From contig NC_089223.1 in assembly GCF_963924675.1 (NCBI RefSeq), forward strand, positions 7,204,881 to 7,268,880: 64,000 nt of DNA. The letters are read 5' to 3'. A program made the position numbers and the translations under genes. The first letter of the stretch is position 1; each line of letters starts with the position of its first letter. The notes beneath the pieces are model-generated. The model was not told the origin of the DNA and searched no databases. It worked only from the letters and a program-made list of their open reading frames with translations. Source of the stretch: Phocoena phocoena (taxonomy: Eukaryota > Chordata > Mammalia > Artiodactyla > Phocoenidae). This document shows positions 35,403 to 46,198 of this stretch, piece by piece.

Positions 35403-35651
35403 AACCAAGTTTCTGGGGCTTCCCTGGTGGCGCAGTGGTTGAGAGTCCGCCTGCCGATGCAGGGGACGTGGGTTCGTGCCCCGGTCCGGGAAGATCCCAC
35501 ATGCCGCGGAGCAGCTGGGCCCCTGAGCCAGGGCCGCTGAGCCTGCGCGTCCGGAGCCTGTGCTCCGCAACAGGAGAGGCCACAACAGTGAGCAGCCCGC
35601 GTACCGCAAAAAAAAACCCCAAAAACAAACAAACAAAAAAACAAGTTTGTT
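35402..35651 (+). mobile_element. CHR-type SINE with target-site duplication
   Basis: The body runs from 'ggcttccctggtggcgcag' to 'cgcgtaccgc' plus an A-rich tail. Near-identical flanks 'aaaccaagttt' (about 35,402) and 'aaaacaagttt' (about 35,638) are the likely duplication. It is inserted at the 3' end of an old LINE-1 and forms an inverted pair with the next SINE. Confidence 0.92.
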
Positions 35652-35667
35652 AAAGGCCCCAGATTTG

Positions 35668-35996
35668 ATCTGAATTCTTTTTATTTATTTTATTTTTGGC
35701 TGTATTGGGTCTTTGTTGCTGTGTGCGGGCTTTCTCTAGTTGTGGCGAGCGGGGGCTACTCTTCGTTGTGGTGCACGGGTTTCTCATTGCAGTGGCTTCT
35801 CTTGTTGCGGAGCACGGGCTCTAGGCACGCGGACTTCAGTAATTGTAGCACACAGGCTCAGTAGTTGTGGCACATGGGCTTTGTTGTTCCGTGGCATGTG
35901 GGATCTTCCCAGACCAGGGCTCGAACCCGTGTCCCCTGCATTGGCAGGTGGATTCTTAACCACTGCGGCACCAGGGAAGCCCCTTATCTGAATTCT
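35668..35996 (-). mobile_element. CHR-type SINE, long subfamily, antisense
   Basis: The antisense body runs from 'tatttttggctgtattggg' to 'ccaccagggaagcccc'-like sequence. The 11-bp direct repeat atctgaattct lies at 35668-35678 and 35986-35996. The ORF at 35740-35991 is a SINE reading. Confidence 0.95.
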
Positions 35997-38261
35997 AATG
36001 CTACCTTAAGCCCTAACAGCTTTGAAACAATGCTAAATGCATCCCAGCAAGCATGTTTAATTTACTGCATCAATTCGCCGCCTTACTTGGAAACAACCAC
36101 AGAACCATTGGCCAAAGTATGATGCAATTCAGAGGGAAAACGAAAAGAAAACGTACTCTTCTGAGTTAGATGGTCTACAGAGTTAAATTGAAAATAGCGC
36201 CATAGTTGTCCATACAGTGTTGTCTAGCAGGTTGGATGCTGCAGTGACTGTTGTTCTCCATATACATAAGGATGTCTGAAAGCTTCAAGCGGGATCACAG
36301 GTTTTTTCCTTACTGTGCATGTTAAACATGTAATTCCTTTTGTATAGCCTATAACTTTGCTATGGTTCTAGAGAATAATGTGAATGTGAAAATGATGGTG
36401 GGATAATAGACGAAAACCTGTAGTAAGAGGCAGGCAAATTGATTTCCAGTCCTGTGGTAATGAAATTAATTCATGTATTTTGGAGTTGGTGACAGTATTT
36501 TTCACAGGTCTAAAACAATGAAAAAAAGATCTCTCACTTCAACTAAATTCACAGTTAACACCCACTTGGGAATCTTTAAAAAGTTTCCTGAGGATGTCTT
36601 TATTTTATTTAGTTTTGATAAGTTTGCTATCTGTTCTTTGAGAAAGAAAAAAAAATGTCAAGTGAAGAAATATTATAAAAGGCATTGTATCATGGTTTCT
36701 TCAGGCATCTTGGTAGATGCCATCTTGGTATATCAAAGTGCCTCTTGTGAGCTTACCTTAACCTTTTCACAAAGAAATGATGGACAAATTCCTTGTTTTA
36801 ACTTTATTGGGTATCTTTGTGTCTTTTTATGGGGATATCTTTGTATGCCCAGCATGCATTTGGCACTATGCCTAGTACAGAGTAAGTGCTGAAAACAATG
36901 GATGGGTGGATGGATGGATGGATAAGAAATTTTGGCGAGTCTATTGCGTGCAACATCACAGACTTACAAAAAGAAAAACTGGTTTTTCTTACTACTGACT
37001 CATAGAAATATCATTTTGGGCCTTATTAAAAAACTGAAATTAAGAGGCTACCAATCTCCTACTTCAACAGGTGCCTCTGTGACCATTAGGTAGATGAGTA
37101 ATCTACAGCCTTTTGGTGTACATGGAATGTTATTGCTTAGCAAGAGTGTGTTTTAGAAAATTATAACCATTCTTCAAATTTTGGGACAAATGGCTAGATT
37201 GTATTAGCCAAACTCTCTCTTGAAATATGAATTTTATTTTAGGAAACAAATGAAACAAAAAAAATTTCTCGCACCAGTGTCATGGAGGAGCTTGGTGAAG
37301 GTCTGAATTTCTGGGCCTTTCTTATGATTAGACACAGTGAAGTGTTTAGTTCTTCTATTAGATCCATCTTCTTCGGCAACTCTCCTTGCTCCCCCTTCCC
37401 ACCCTCACCCCCCGTACCCCAGCCACCTCTGGTATTATGCTTGTGAGTTCTCCACGGGCCCCTGAGCTGGACAGTGGTCCCTTTGCAATCCAATGCCTCA
37501 TTTGATACACACTGCTTCCTTCTTTGCAGTCCTTTAGATTTGGTTTTTCTCAAATAACCTGTTCTTTTGTGAGGTCTCCCTCGAGTCCTGAACAGAATCT
37601 ACCACCAAATTTAAAATATCCAAATGCATAGAGAACTTCTGTCTCTCATGGTGACCAACACTTCTTCTACCACAAAGACCAATTCTGGCCTCTTACGGGT
37701 GGTGGCTTCTCGCTGTTTGACACAGTAACACCAACAAAAGCAAAGACTCAGCCCATGTACCTTAATAAAGTATGAACTGAATGTGGAGCAGGAGGTCTTG
37801 AGCTATTACAGGAAAACATAATGACAAGGAGGACTTGCCTCTGGTTTGGAATCAGCCTGAAATTGTAGGCAAATCCCTTGACCCCCACCCTAGACGGAAA
37901 GCCACAAGACCAAGGGAGGACATCATCTCTTGATGCCAGCTCATCAGATTTAAAGAAAAATAAGAAGTTCCATCTGTTTTAAAAGATTTTCTAACTTTGT
38001 AGAATTAGATCACAAAGCTTGAATTTTAATGGGGTCTCCAGTCCACGGTCCCATCATTGTAGTCACTACTTTCCTTTCACTATTGGGAACACTGAACACG
38101 GCCTCTTTGGGCTGTTACTTAATTTTATATTTCTATCAAGGAATAACTATGTCTAGGTTTTTAGATATTTCTATCTAAAAAATGCCAAAACCCCCATACT
38201 TTTTTGCATATAAATGTCATTCTTTCAAAAGAGAGACTTTGCCAGGTTTCAGGTGAAAATA
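35997..38261. other. Intergenic, no gene seen; short GGAT tandem
   Basis: A (GGAT)n tract lies at about 36,899-36,924. The 139-codon ORF at 36473-36892 has no recognisable domain. The 104-codon minus ORF at 37239-37553 is also without motifs. Confidence 0.4.
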
Positions 38262-38264
38262 GGC

Positions 38265-38494
38265 ATTTCAACTTTTTTTTTTTTTTTTTTTTTGCAGTAC
38301 GAGGGCCTCTTACTGTTGTGGTCTCTCCCGTTGCGGAGCACAGGCTCCGGACGCGCAGGCTCAGCGGCCATGGCTTGCGGGCCCAGCCGCTCCGCGGCAT
38401 GTGGGATCCTCCCAGACCGGGGCACGAACCCGTGTCCCCTGCATCGGCAGGCGGACTCTCAACCACTGCGCCACCAGGGAAGCCCTATTTCAAC
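38265..38494 (-). mobile_element. CHR-type SINE, antisense, with target-site duplication
   Basis: Poly(T) at about 38,273-38,294, then the antisense body ending in the complement of 'ggcttccctggtggcgcag'. The direct repeat atttcaac lies at 38265-38272 and 38487-38494. The 149-codon ORF at 38204-38653 runs through the SINE and is not a gene. Confidence 0.95.
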
Positions 38495-40059
38495 ATTTTT
38501 GATGGTGACAAAAGCTCATGTTTTCCAGAGTTGTTAAATTTCTTGCTTAATCTGATTTATTTTATTTCTGACTTGGCCTATTATTATTTAACTTGTCATC
38601 ACTTTATTCCACCTGATTTTATTATAAATTGTTTAAATTTTTTTAGATTTTAAAAATTGAGGCAAGACATGTGATCTTATCCCTTGCCTCTGAGTGTGGC
38701 TGCTCCTGGAGACTACAAAGATATAGATAACCATCTTGCGTTTAAAATCTCTCTAAGAAATGCATTTCTTATGCATTAAAACTTTGAATCGAAATAACTG
38801 ACATTTTATTCTTTAGGGTAGTGCATAGGATTAAGAGGAGGAAGGAACTTATGTCCTGAGCTCCAATTCTGACATGGTAGGCAGATTTCACCGTTAGTAA
38901 CAAGTACAAGAAAATCAGTCATTCAGTCAGTCACCCAACATCTAATAAGTTCTTTCTATAGGTGCGGTACCATGACAGCAATACAGAAAGTTATTTAGGA
39001 ATAGAGAAAATCAGTGAATTAACTAGAAAATATCAAAAGAAAAAGAAAAAGAAAACCCTAAAACTAAAAAGTTTAGGACAGAGGTTCTAGATGAAAGCCC
39101 AGGTAGGGGGAAAAAAATCATCTGGACGAAAATGAGACATACATAGAGAGATTATTCTTCCAAAAGGGAGAAAAGGAAGAAGCTTGCTTGGAATGCACTG
39201 GGCCAGAGGTATCCCGAGGAATCCACATTCGACACAGTCAAGCAGAAAATACCAAAGCAAATCCCAGTAAATGTCCACTAGGTAAGCAGGTGGCCTCAGA
39301 CGTCCAATGAGTGTTGTAACCTTTACGGATGATGCAATGGGATGAGCCGTATCATACAAAATTACAACAAGACCACAACTAAAGACTGGCAGTGATTTGC
39401 TCTTTGCGGAATCACAAACTGTTATTATTGCAGGTTATTGCAGAAGGTCCAAGGCAATGGAAAACCTAAGGAACACCAAAAATATAACCCCAGCTAGTAA
39501 CTAAAAGACTAGATTTGTCACTTGTGCAATCCCTGAAATGATGAGTTCTGAGAACTCATTTCTCAGTTCTTCACTAAAGAATGTGCTGAGCTGACAAAAA
39601 ATATTAGGCATTTTAACATCACAACGTAAACATTCAGGTTTTTCACAAAGTTATGAATAATCAAGTAATAGCATGAAAGCTTCTCTTTGGTAAGTAGAAA
39701 TTTGCTTCCAGCTCAAAACACAAAGAGGGTTAAAACAATTTTTAGATAAAAAGCGAGATCAAAATGATCCCTCAGTCTGTCCATATGTAGAAAAGAGTGT
39801 TTGTTTTTTCCTTAACTATGGCTGAGAGAGATATAGACATAACAGCCCTCTGGAAATCATATAGATTTCCTTTCTCATTCTCTTAGGGTTCATGGCCCTT
39901 CAAAGCTCAACTCTATTACTCCTTAGTATTTAATTTCTCTCCTTAAATGAAGTTATTTTTTTCTCCTTATTGGACAATAATGGGAAAAAAAGAGTTGAGA
40001 AACACTGCAATAATGGTCTTTCAGTATTCATTCTTAATCAGTCAGCAATTATTTCAAGA
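38495..40059. other. Intergenic, no gene seen
   Basis: A possible short antisense L2 3' end lies near 38,925-38,995. Nothing else is recognised. Confidence 0.4.
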
Positions 40060-41485
40060 ATATTTATTGAATAAATGTCCTACATCAGGCACTGTGATGA
40101 GTGCTTGGAGATATAATGGTAAATAAGACCCTGTCCTTGTCCTCAAAAACTTCTAATCTATTCAGAGGTCATAAGACATAAGCAATCAGCCCCAATAGAG
40201 AAGGGTCATTACTATCACAGGAGTGCTTTGGAAACACAGAAGAGGTACCAACCTAGCCAAAGTGAGGATAGGAATAAGGACAGGCTTCCTGAAGGATGTG
40301 ACATCAGAACTGAGTCCTGGCTGACTGGTCAGAGTTAGACAGACAAAGATAGCATGTGCAAAGGCCCAGGGGAAAAGACATGGGAAAGGGAAAGAAATGA
40401 AATACTTTAGTATGAGTTGAGCTTAGTGTGAGACAGGAAAGTAAAGGGGTGGGGCTGGAGTCCTATGTAAGAGTCAGATCATGAATGGCCTTCTATGCAA
40501 CTCTGAGAAGTTTAAATTTTATCCTGAAGATCCTAGAGCCATGGGGAATTTTTAGCAGAGGTTGAAAACATATTATTGAAAATATGTTTTAGAAAGTTTA
40601 TTTTGGCCAAGGTGTGAAAAATGGATTGGAGAAAAAGAAAATAAAGAGGTTCTTGTAGTAACCCAGGTGAGAAAACAGTGGCCTCAAGTAAGATAATAGT
40701 TGTAGTGAGGGTGGATAGAAGTAAGATTTGAGGGCTGTGGAATTGACAGGACCACACTGGGATGGGAGGGGTAGGGGACAGACAAGTGATAAGGATGACT
40801 TGTATTGCTAGCTTGAGCAATTAGAAGGAAGGGTAGTTGGGAATTTGAGGTAATTTTGTAACTTCCAGGGGGAGATTTCCATTATAAGTTTGATAATACG
40901 TTATGACCCTGAAGCCAGGAGGAAAATTCAAATAAGAAAAAAAAACAGCAGATGGGTAAGTGAAGCCATGGGAATGAAAGAGCTCATCCAGAGAGACTCT
41001 GGAGAATGTGAAGAGGAGCTGGACAAGGACAGAGCCCTGAAAATATCAACATTCAAAAGACAGCTAAAGAAAGAGGAGCACTTAAGAGCAGCTGAGAGAT
41101 AGCAAGCAGGGAGGGAAGAGGAAACAGGAGAATGCAGTACCATGCATGCGGGAGGGAAGCAGAAGTTTTGAAAGAGGAGGAAACAGTCAGTGGCATCTGC
41201 TACCGACACCACCTAGGAAAGTGACTGAAAAGTGTTCATTGCAATTCACCAGCAAGAAATCATTGGCTAACCAGAACGAAGTCATTGGTAACCTTTATGA
41301 GATAAGTTTCTACAGAGTTATGGGGGCAGAGGCCATATTGTAGTGGGCTGAGAAACAAGTAGAAGGTGAAGAAGGTGGGTTATTAAATGTTGACAACTCT
41401 CAAGAAATTTGCCTGTGAAGAGGAAGAGAGAAATACATGAGTAGCTGGGTGGGAACGTGTATGGATGAAGGAGGGTTTTTTTGGT
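40060..41485 (-). repeat. Long LINE-2 fossil, antisense (about 1.4 kb)
   Basis: Antisense L2 starts at its 3' end ('tttattgaataaatgtcct', 'caggcactgtgatgagtg') and continues through 'gtgcaaaggcccagggg', 'gccttctatgcaactctg' and 'gtaacccaggtgagaaaac' into the RT-coding part ('gtcattggtaacctttatg'). The sense strand is purine-rich, as expected. It is one of the longest old repeats here, with no intact ORF. Confidence 0.65.
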
Positions 41486-43149
41486 CTTTGTTTCATAAAG
41501 GAGACTTGAAAATTAAAATTCCAATGAAAGAGAGCCAATAGGTAGAAGCGGATGGTAAAGTAGAAAGAGAAGTGCCTGGGAAGGCTGTAGAGAGATACAA
41601 CCAGACTTAACCTTCATTCACTTCTCCCAAATCTTGAATAAAGAAGATTTGGAAGGAGACAAACAAATTCAGAATCTTCCCCTTGGAGACAGGAACCACG
41701 TCACAGAGAACAGTCTATAAGTACCCTGCCCTCAGTCTACTATCTGCTAATAGATAGTAATAACTGTGTGCTAATCTTCACCTTCTCTTTATCAAAGTGC
41801 AAGGAACTAATTGATATATCTCATTAATGTTCACCTGATGTCAAAATCTATGAGAACAGCAGTCTCATGTAAATAACCATAGATGTGGTTTTCCTGACTC
41901 TGTATCTAGCAATTTAAATAGATGCAGTCCTTGCCCTCTAGACTCTCACAATAAAAAACAGATGACACAGACACACACATCACCACCACCATTACCACAC
42001 AAGGGCACAATATTATAGTATGAGAACATGATGGTTCTTAAACAGGAATTTATATTAGGTACATGTTTGGTATTTGTTTTTTCTGGCTATGGAATACATG
42101 AAAGTTTTGCCGGGAAATTGAGTGGGGTTAGGAAAAGCATTACTTGACTTTCACATAAACAGTGGAGGTCTGGGAGGGAAGAGGGGAGGGAGAGCTTGAC
42201 TAGATTACAATCTCTAAGGGGAAAAAAACCTGTCTCTTTTGGACCCCACCACCCAAGCTTACTAAATGAGTGACGGCAATTGACTGATTATACAAAGTCT
42301 TAGAACCAGAGACTTACTGATGGAAAAACTAGGCAAAGGTTGAATAGGTAGGCTTGGATGGAGGGCAAAATGCATACCGAATATCAAAAGGTTAAAGGGG
42401 TATGACACCTTAGATTGGGCAGAAAAGGGTCCAAAGATGAAGTATCAAAGAGCAACCAGGCTGACGGTGAGGTAGCTCAGGAGAAGAACACTATAGGTGT
42501 GAAGGTTGTTGTCCAAACTACGTACTACCTTTTGGTTTCATAGAGAAAGATATGGAACCCTTTAGGGTTTAGTAAGAACTAAAATATTGGCATAGCCAGG
42601 AATTTTAGCATTTTTCTAACAGAAAAGAGGAAATTTTGTCATTTATTCCAGAAAATTTTATGTTATTAAGATTTCAATTAAGAGCTGCAAAGAGACTTCA
42701 AATATGTCTTAAAAGTATTTACTTCTTAGACTTAGTTATTAATAAGTCTATATAGAGCATCTTGAAATATATTCTAGCAGGCAAGAAGTAATAAACGATA
42801 TTGGAAAGGAAAGTTGGGGGCAGACTTTTTGGGCTGAGCAAGTCTTACCCAAGGTCAAAAGCTAGCAAGAGACAGCACCAGGACTTCAGTCCAATCTTTG
42901 ATTCTAAATCCTGTGGTCACAGAAGTTTTGGTAAGGGGAAATAGGCAACATGCTCACAATTAGAATATTACTACTGATATTCTAACCTGGCAAGAGGTAA
43001 TGAGGGCTTGAACACAGGCATAGGCAACAAGAAAGGAGGGAGGAGGATGGATTTCAAAGAAACTGTGGAGGTGGTGTTAATAAGATTTGGTAACTGAGTA
43101 AATGTAGCAAGTAAGAAAGAAGAGTACATCACAACGAGTGTAGGGTTTT
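41486..43149. other. Intergenic, no gene seen
   Basis: A possible weak antisense MIR remnant lies near 42,835-42,915. No coding domain recognised. Confidence 0.35.
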
Positions 43150-43341
43150 TCCAGACATAACTCATCACACAGTGAAACTTGGTTGTGGCATCAATGATGC
43201 GAATGTGTGTTCATATGCCATCTAAGAGAATCAGTTCATAACAGCCTGTTTAAATAAAGAAGACCATTGTGATGATGAGACCTTAACAAAAGGTGTTGTT
43301 GGGACAGCCCTAGTTATAAAAAAAAAAAAAAAAAAAAAAAA
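43150..43341 (+). other. Sequence ending in a 24-base poly(A) tract; possible retrocopy tail
   Basis: An uninterrupted run of 24 A lies at 43318-43341, preceded about 60 bases upstream by AATAAA within 'gtttaaataaagaag'. The upstream ~170 bp matches no SINE or LINE that I recognise. It could be a processed-transcript 3' end or an unknown short retroelement. No clear target-site duplication was found. Confidence 0.3.
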
Positions 43342-43559
43342 GCAGTAAGAATCTTTGGTTTTGTTTCTTTTTTCCTCTAGCACTACTTCTTAGAAAGAAT
43401 GTTCCAATAAACTTGCATGAATAAATCTAGTCAATTTAGAGTATCTATAGGGCTGTTGGAAAGGATATATCAGGCTTAAATGACTCATTGAAGGTAAGAG
43501 ATTACAGAATATTAGAAATAGAAAAAGTCTTAGAGATCACTTAGTTCAATCATTTCCAT

Positions 43560-44650
43560 TAAAAAAAAACTGTATAGGTCACTTCAAACATATACAAAGG
43601 TGAAGAGCATAGTGTCATGAATCTGCATTGACTAATCATCAATCTGGTGATTATCAAATTTTATTTATTTTTTGGCTGCGTTGGGTCTTCGTTGCTGCGC
43701 GCGGGCTTTCTCTAGTTGCAACGAGCGGGGGCTGCTCTTCGTTGCAGAGCGTGGGCTTCTCACTGTGGTGGCTCCTCTTGTTGCGGAGCATGGGCTCTAG
43801 GAACGTGGGCTTCAGTAGTTATAGCACACAGGCTCACTAGTTGCGGCATGCGGGCCCTAGAGCGTGCGGGCTTCAGTAGTTGTGGTGCGTGGGCTTGGTT
43901 GCTCCGTGGCATGTGGGATCTTCCCGGACCAGGGATCGAACCTGTGTCCCCTGCAATGGCAGGTGGATTCTTAACCACTGTGCCACCAGGGAAGTCCTTT
44001 TTCTAAAACATATTTATTTATTTGGTTGTGCTGGGTGGGCTCCTTAGTTGTGACATGCGAACTCTTAGTTGCGGCATGCACATAGGATCTAGTTCCCTGA
44101 CCAGGGATCGAACCCAGGCCCCCTGCATTGGCAGCGCAGTCTTAACCACTGCACCACCAGGGAAGTCCCGATGATTATCAATTTATATCCAACCTTGTTT
44201 CGTCTTCATCCCCACCCCAAGATATCTGTTTCACCCATGAGTATTTTAGGTTGAATCTCTAAAAGATGAGCATTCTTTTTAAAATAATAATAGTATCATC
44301 ATACCTAAAAACTTAGCAACAATTTCTTAATACCAGAAAATATCTGGTCAGGACTCAACATTTCTCCAGTTGTTTCATAATTTCTCTAGATACGTCTATG
44401 TTCTGAAGTCTCTTAAATCGACAGTTTCCCTTTCCTCCTTTTGTATTTTTTCTGCTAATAAGGTAGAAGCCAGGTAATATGTCTGATGAAGTTTCCCACT
44501 TTCTGGATTTGGCTGAATGCATCCCAATGGTTTCATTTTACGTAGTCTTCTGTTCCCTGTATTTTCTCTAATCTGGTAGATATAGAGGCTTCATCAGGGT
44601 CAAGTTCTATTGCTTGGGAAGAACACTTCACAGGTGATGGAGGAATGCAA
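43560..44650 (-). repeat. Old LINE-1 3'-UTR region, antisense (split by SINEs)
   Basis: 'aggtgaagagcatagtgtc', 'tgattatcaa', then after the SINEs 'aaccttgtttcgtcttcat', 'catacctaaaaacttagc', 'gtttcccactttctggatt' and 'gaatgcatcccaatggttt' follow an old L1M 3' region. The SINE pair interrupts it at about 43,660-44,169. Confidence 0.5.
43648..44181 (-). mobile_element. Two stacked CHR-type SINEs, antisense
   Basis: A long-form CHR SINE (about 43,661-43,998) lies head-to-tail with a second, more diverged one (about 44,005-44,169). Only one shared outer flank repeat is visible ('tgattatcaaattt' near 43,648 and 'tgattatcaattta' near 44,172). This suggests the longer copy inserted into the A-tail of the older one. 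Confidence 0.85.
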
Positions 44651-44801
44651 TGGCTGGTTCTTTTTTGGTGTGAAAATCCCTTTATTTTTAAAAGATGGCT
44701 TAAACTGAAGACTTCTTGGGGTTGAGTGACTCACATATTCATAGAACAAACTTCCAATCTTTTGATTCTCAGTTCTCTACTCCTTTTATTATATCTTATA
44801 C

Positions 44802-44827
44802 TATTAACTTTAATATTAAAGTTAATA
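44802..44827. repeat. 26-bp perfect AT-rich palindrome in a larger repeated tract
   Basis: The central 24 bases (attaactttaat and its reverse complement), flanked by t and a, make a perfect palindrome. The neighbouring string 'atatcttatactattaact' occurs twice (about 44,791 and 44,846). It could extrude as a cruciform. Confidence 0.75.
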
Positions 44828-44929
44828 CTATTAACTTTAATAGTATATCTTATACTATTAACTATTAATCACTTACTGATTGATTATAGTATACCAATTG
44901 CTCTGCTAGGTATTGCATGAGATATGGCC

Positions 44930-45385
44930 GCACCATTCTCAAGATTACCCAAGTCCTAAATCCAGAAATCATCCTAGGCTTCTCCACTTCTCTTACTTCT
45001 ACTAAGTCCTGTTAATTTTATCTATTTAACATTGCTTTCCTTTGTTCCATCCTTTCCATCCCCACTGCTACTGCTTTAGTTTAGACCTTTATCATTGTTT
45101 TCCTGGACCACTAAAATAGCTTCTTGAAACTCCTCTCCTCCATAACAATCTTGCCTTCCTCAACGCAGCTCTGCCTTACCAACAAAAGATTTTTCCAACT
45201 TGCAAATCTAAATATATTGCTTTTCTGCTTTAACCCTTTGGAATTCTCTCGTTTCCATGATGGAGTCCATACTCCTTAGTGCAGCCTAAGTCCACTCTCT
45301 CATCTGGTCTTTGCCTATCTGACCATCCTCATCTGTCCCTACTTCCACTCACTATATTCCAATCTACTGAATCACTGAAGTTTTC
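44930..45385 (+). repeat. LINE-2 fossil, ORF 3' region
   Basis: L2 order: 'tcatcctaggcttctccac', 'tactaagtcctgttaattt', 'cttctgctttaaccctttgg'-like sequence, and 'tgcctatctgaccatcctc'. Non-coding remnant. Confidence 0.55.
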
Positions 45386-45399
45386 TGAATGTGCCAGCA

Positions 45400-45530
45400 A
45401 GGATATATAGTGATTAAAAGTAGACTCTAGAATTAGACAGACTTGACTTTGAGCCCTAGAGTCCCCATTTACTAGCCATGCAACCCAGGGCACACTTACC
45501 ATCACTGTATGGTACACTGTGCTAGTATCA
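45400..45530 (+). repeat. MIR SINE fragment
   Basis: 'agtgattaaaagtagactct', 'attagacagacttgact' and 'catttactagccatgcaa' match the MIR 5' half. Confidence 0.55.
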
Positions 45531-46020
45531 GCAGCACAGTCCTCAAAAACTTAGTGTAAAGCCTTTATACTCAGCAATATGTGTCAGGAAATGTATCTTA
45601 CACATTTTGACATTTAATTATACCAAATTTAATTTATGAAGCGTATTTCAGGAAAAAAATATCAAATAATTGATATTAAAGTATTACTTGTTTATCAGGT
45701 TCTTTCCTTTATTATTTAGTATCTTTTTTTTTTTACTAAAGTAATAATGTAGGATTGTATCTGATTACAGCAAGTTTTCCTTCCTTTCAACATAATGAAA
45801 ATTTGTATAATTATGAAATGTTTAAATGGTTAAATCTTTTGCTATTTATTTTAATTCAAATCCAGTATATTATTATATATATTCAGAACTCAAACTAGTC
45901 ATCTTCATCTAAACCTTCAATTAAATTCCACAATGCAAACCTCTTGGCACTAAAACCACAGTTCATGTTTATTCAGCTGAGCTTGTGTCTCGAAAAAGTG
46001 TGGAAGTTTGGGGGTTTTCT
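45531..46020. other. IBSP upstream flank
   Basis: AT-rich sequence immediately upstream of the proximal promoter. It may contain further regulatory elements, but none was assigned with confidence. Confidence 0.4.
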
Positions 46021-46112
46021 GGTGAGAATCCACATTCTGACATCACCTTGACCATGACAGTGATTGGCTGTGGGAAGGCAAAGAAGAGTTTATAGCCTGA
46101 AAGAGCAAGTGA
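46021..46112 (+). promoter_or_regulatory. IBSP: IBSP proximal promoter (inverted TATA, inverted CCAAT, CRE-like, FRE)
   Basis: Four elements known from mammalian BSP promoters occur with the expected spacing. They are the FGF2 response element GGTGAGAA at 46021-46028, a CRE-like TGACATCA at 46038-46045, an inverted CCAAT box ATTGG at 46063-46067, and an inverted TATA box TTTATA at 46089-46094. If the TSS is placed at 46,113, these fall at -92/-85, -75/-68, -50/-46 and -24/-19, the positions I recall for the characterised rodent gene. Sequences are seen directly; function is inferred by homology. Confidence 0.9.
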
Positions 46113-46198
46113 ATGAGTGAGTGAGAGAGCAGAGGAAATACTCAATCTGTGTCACTCACTCCTGGGAGCCTGCCTTCTCACTCCAGGACTGCAAAAGG
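46113..46198 (+). other. IBSP: IBSP exon 1 (5' UTR)
   Basis: Non-coding first exon beginning near 'aatgagtgagtgagagagca' and ending '...gactgcaaaagg' before the GT donor at 46199-46200. Start inferred from inverted-TATA spacing; end from homology and the donor. Intron 1 runs 46199-48830. Confidence 0.8.

Noticed and set aside
38204..38653. 149-codon + ORF
   Set aside because: Its middle is the antisense CHR SINE at 38,265-38,494.
1..46000. DMP1 exons expected upstream of IBSP
   Set aside because: No DMP1-like signal peptide or Ser/Asp/Glu-rich coding exon was recognised; in other mammals the distance exceeds this window's upstream part.
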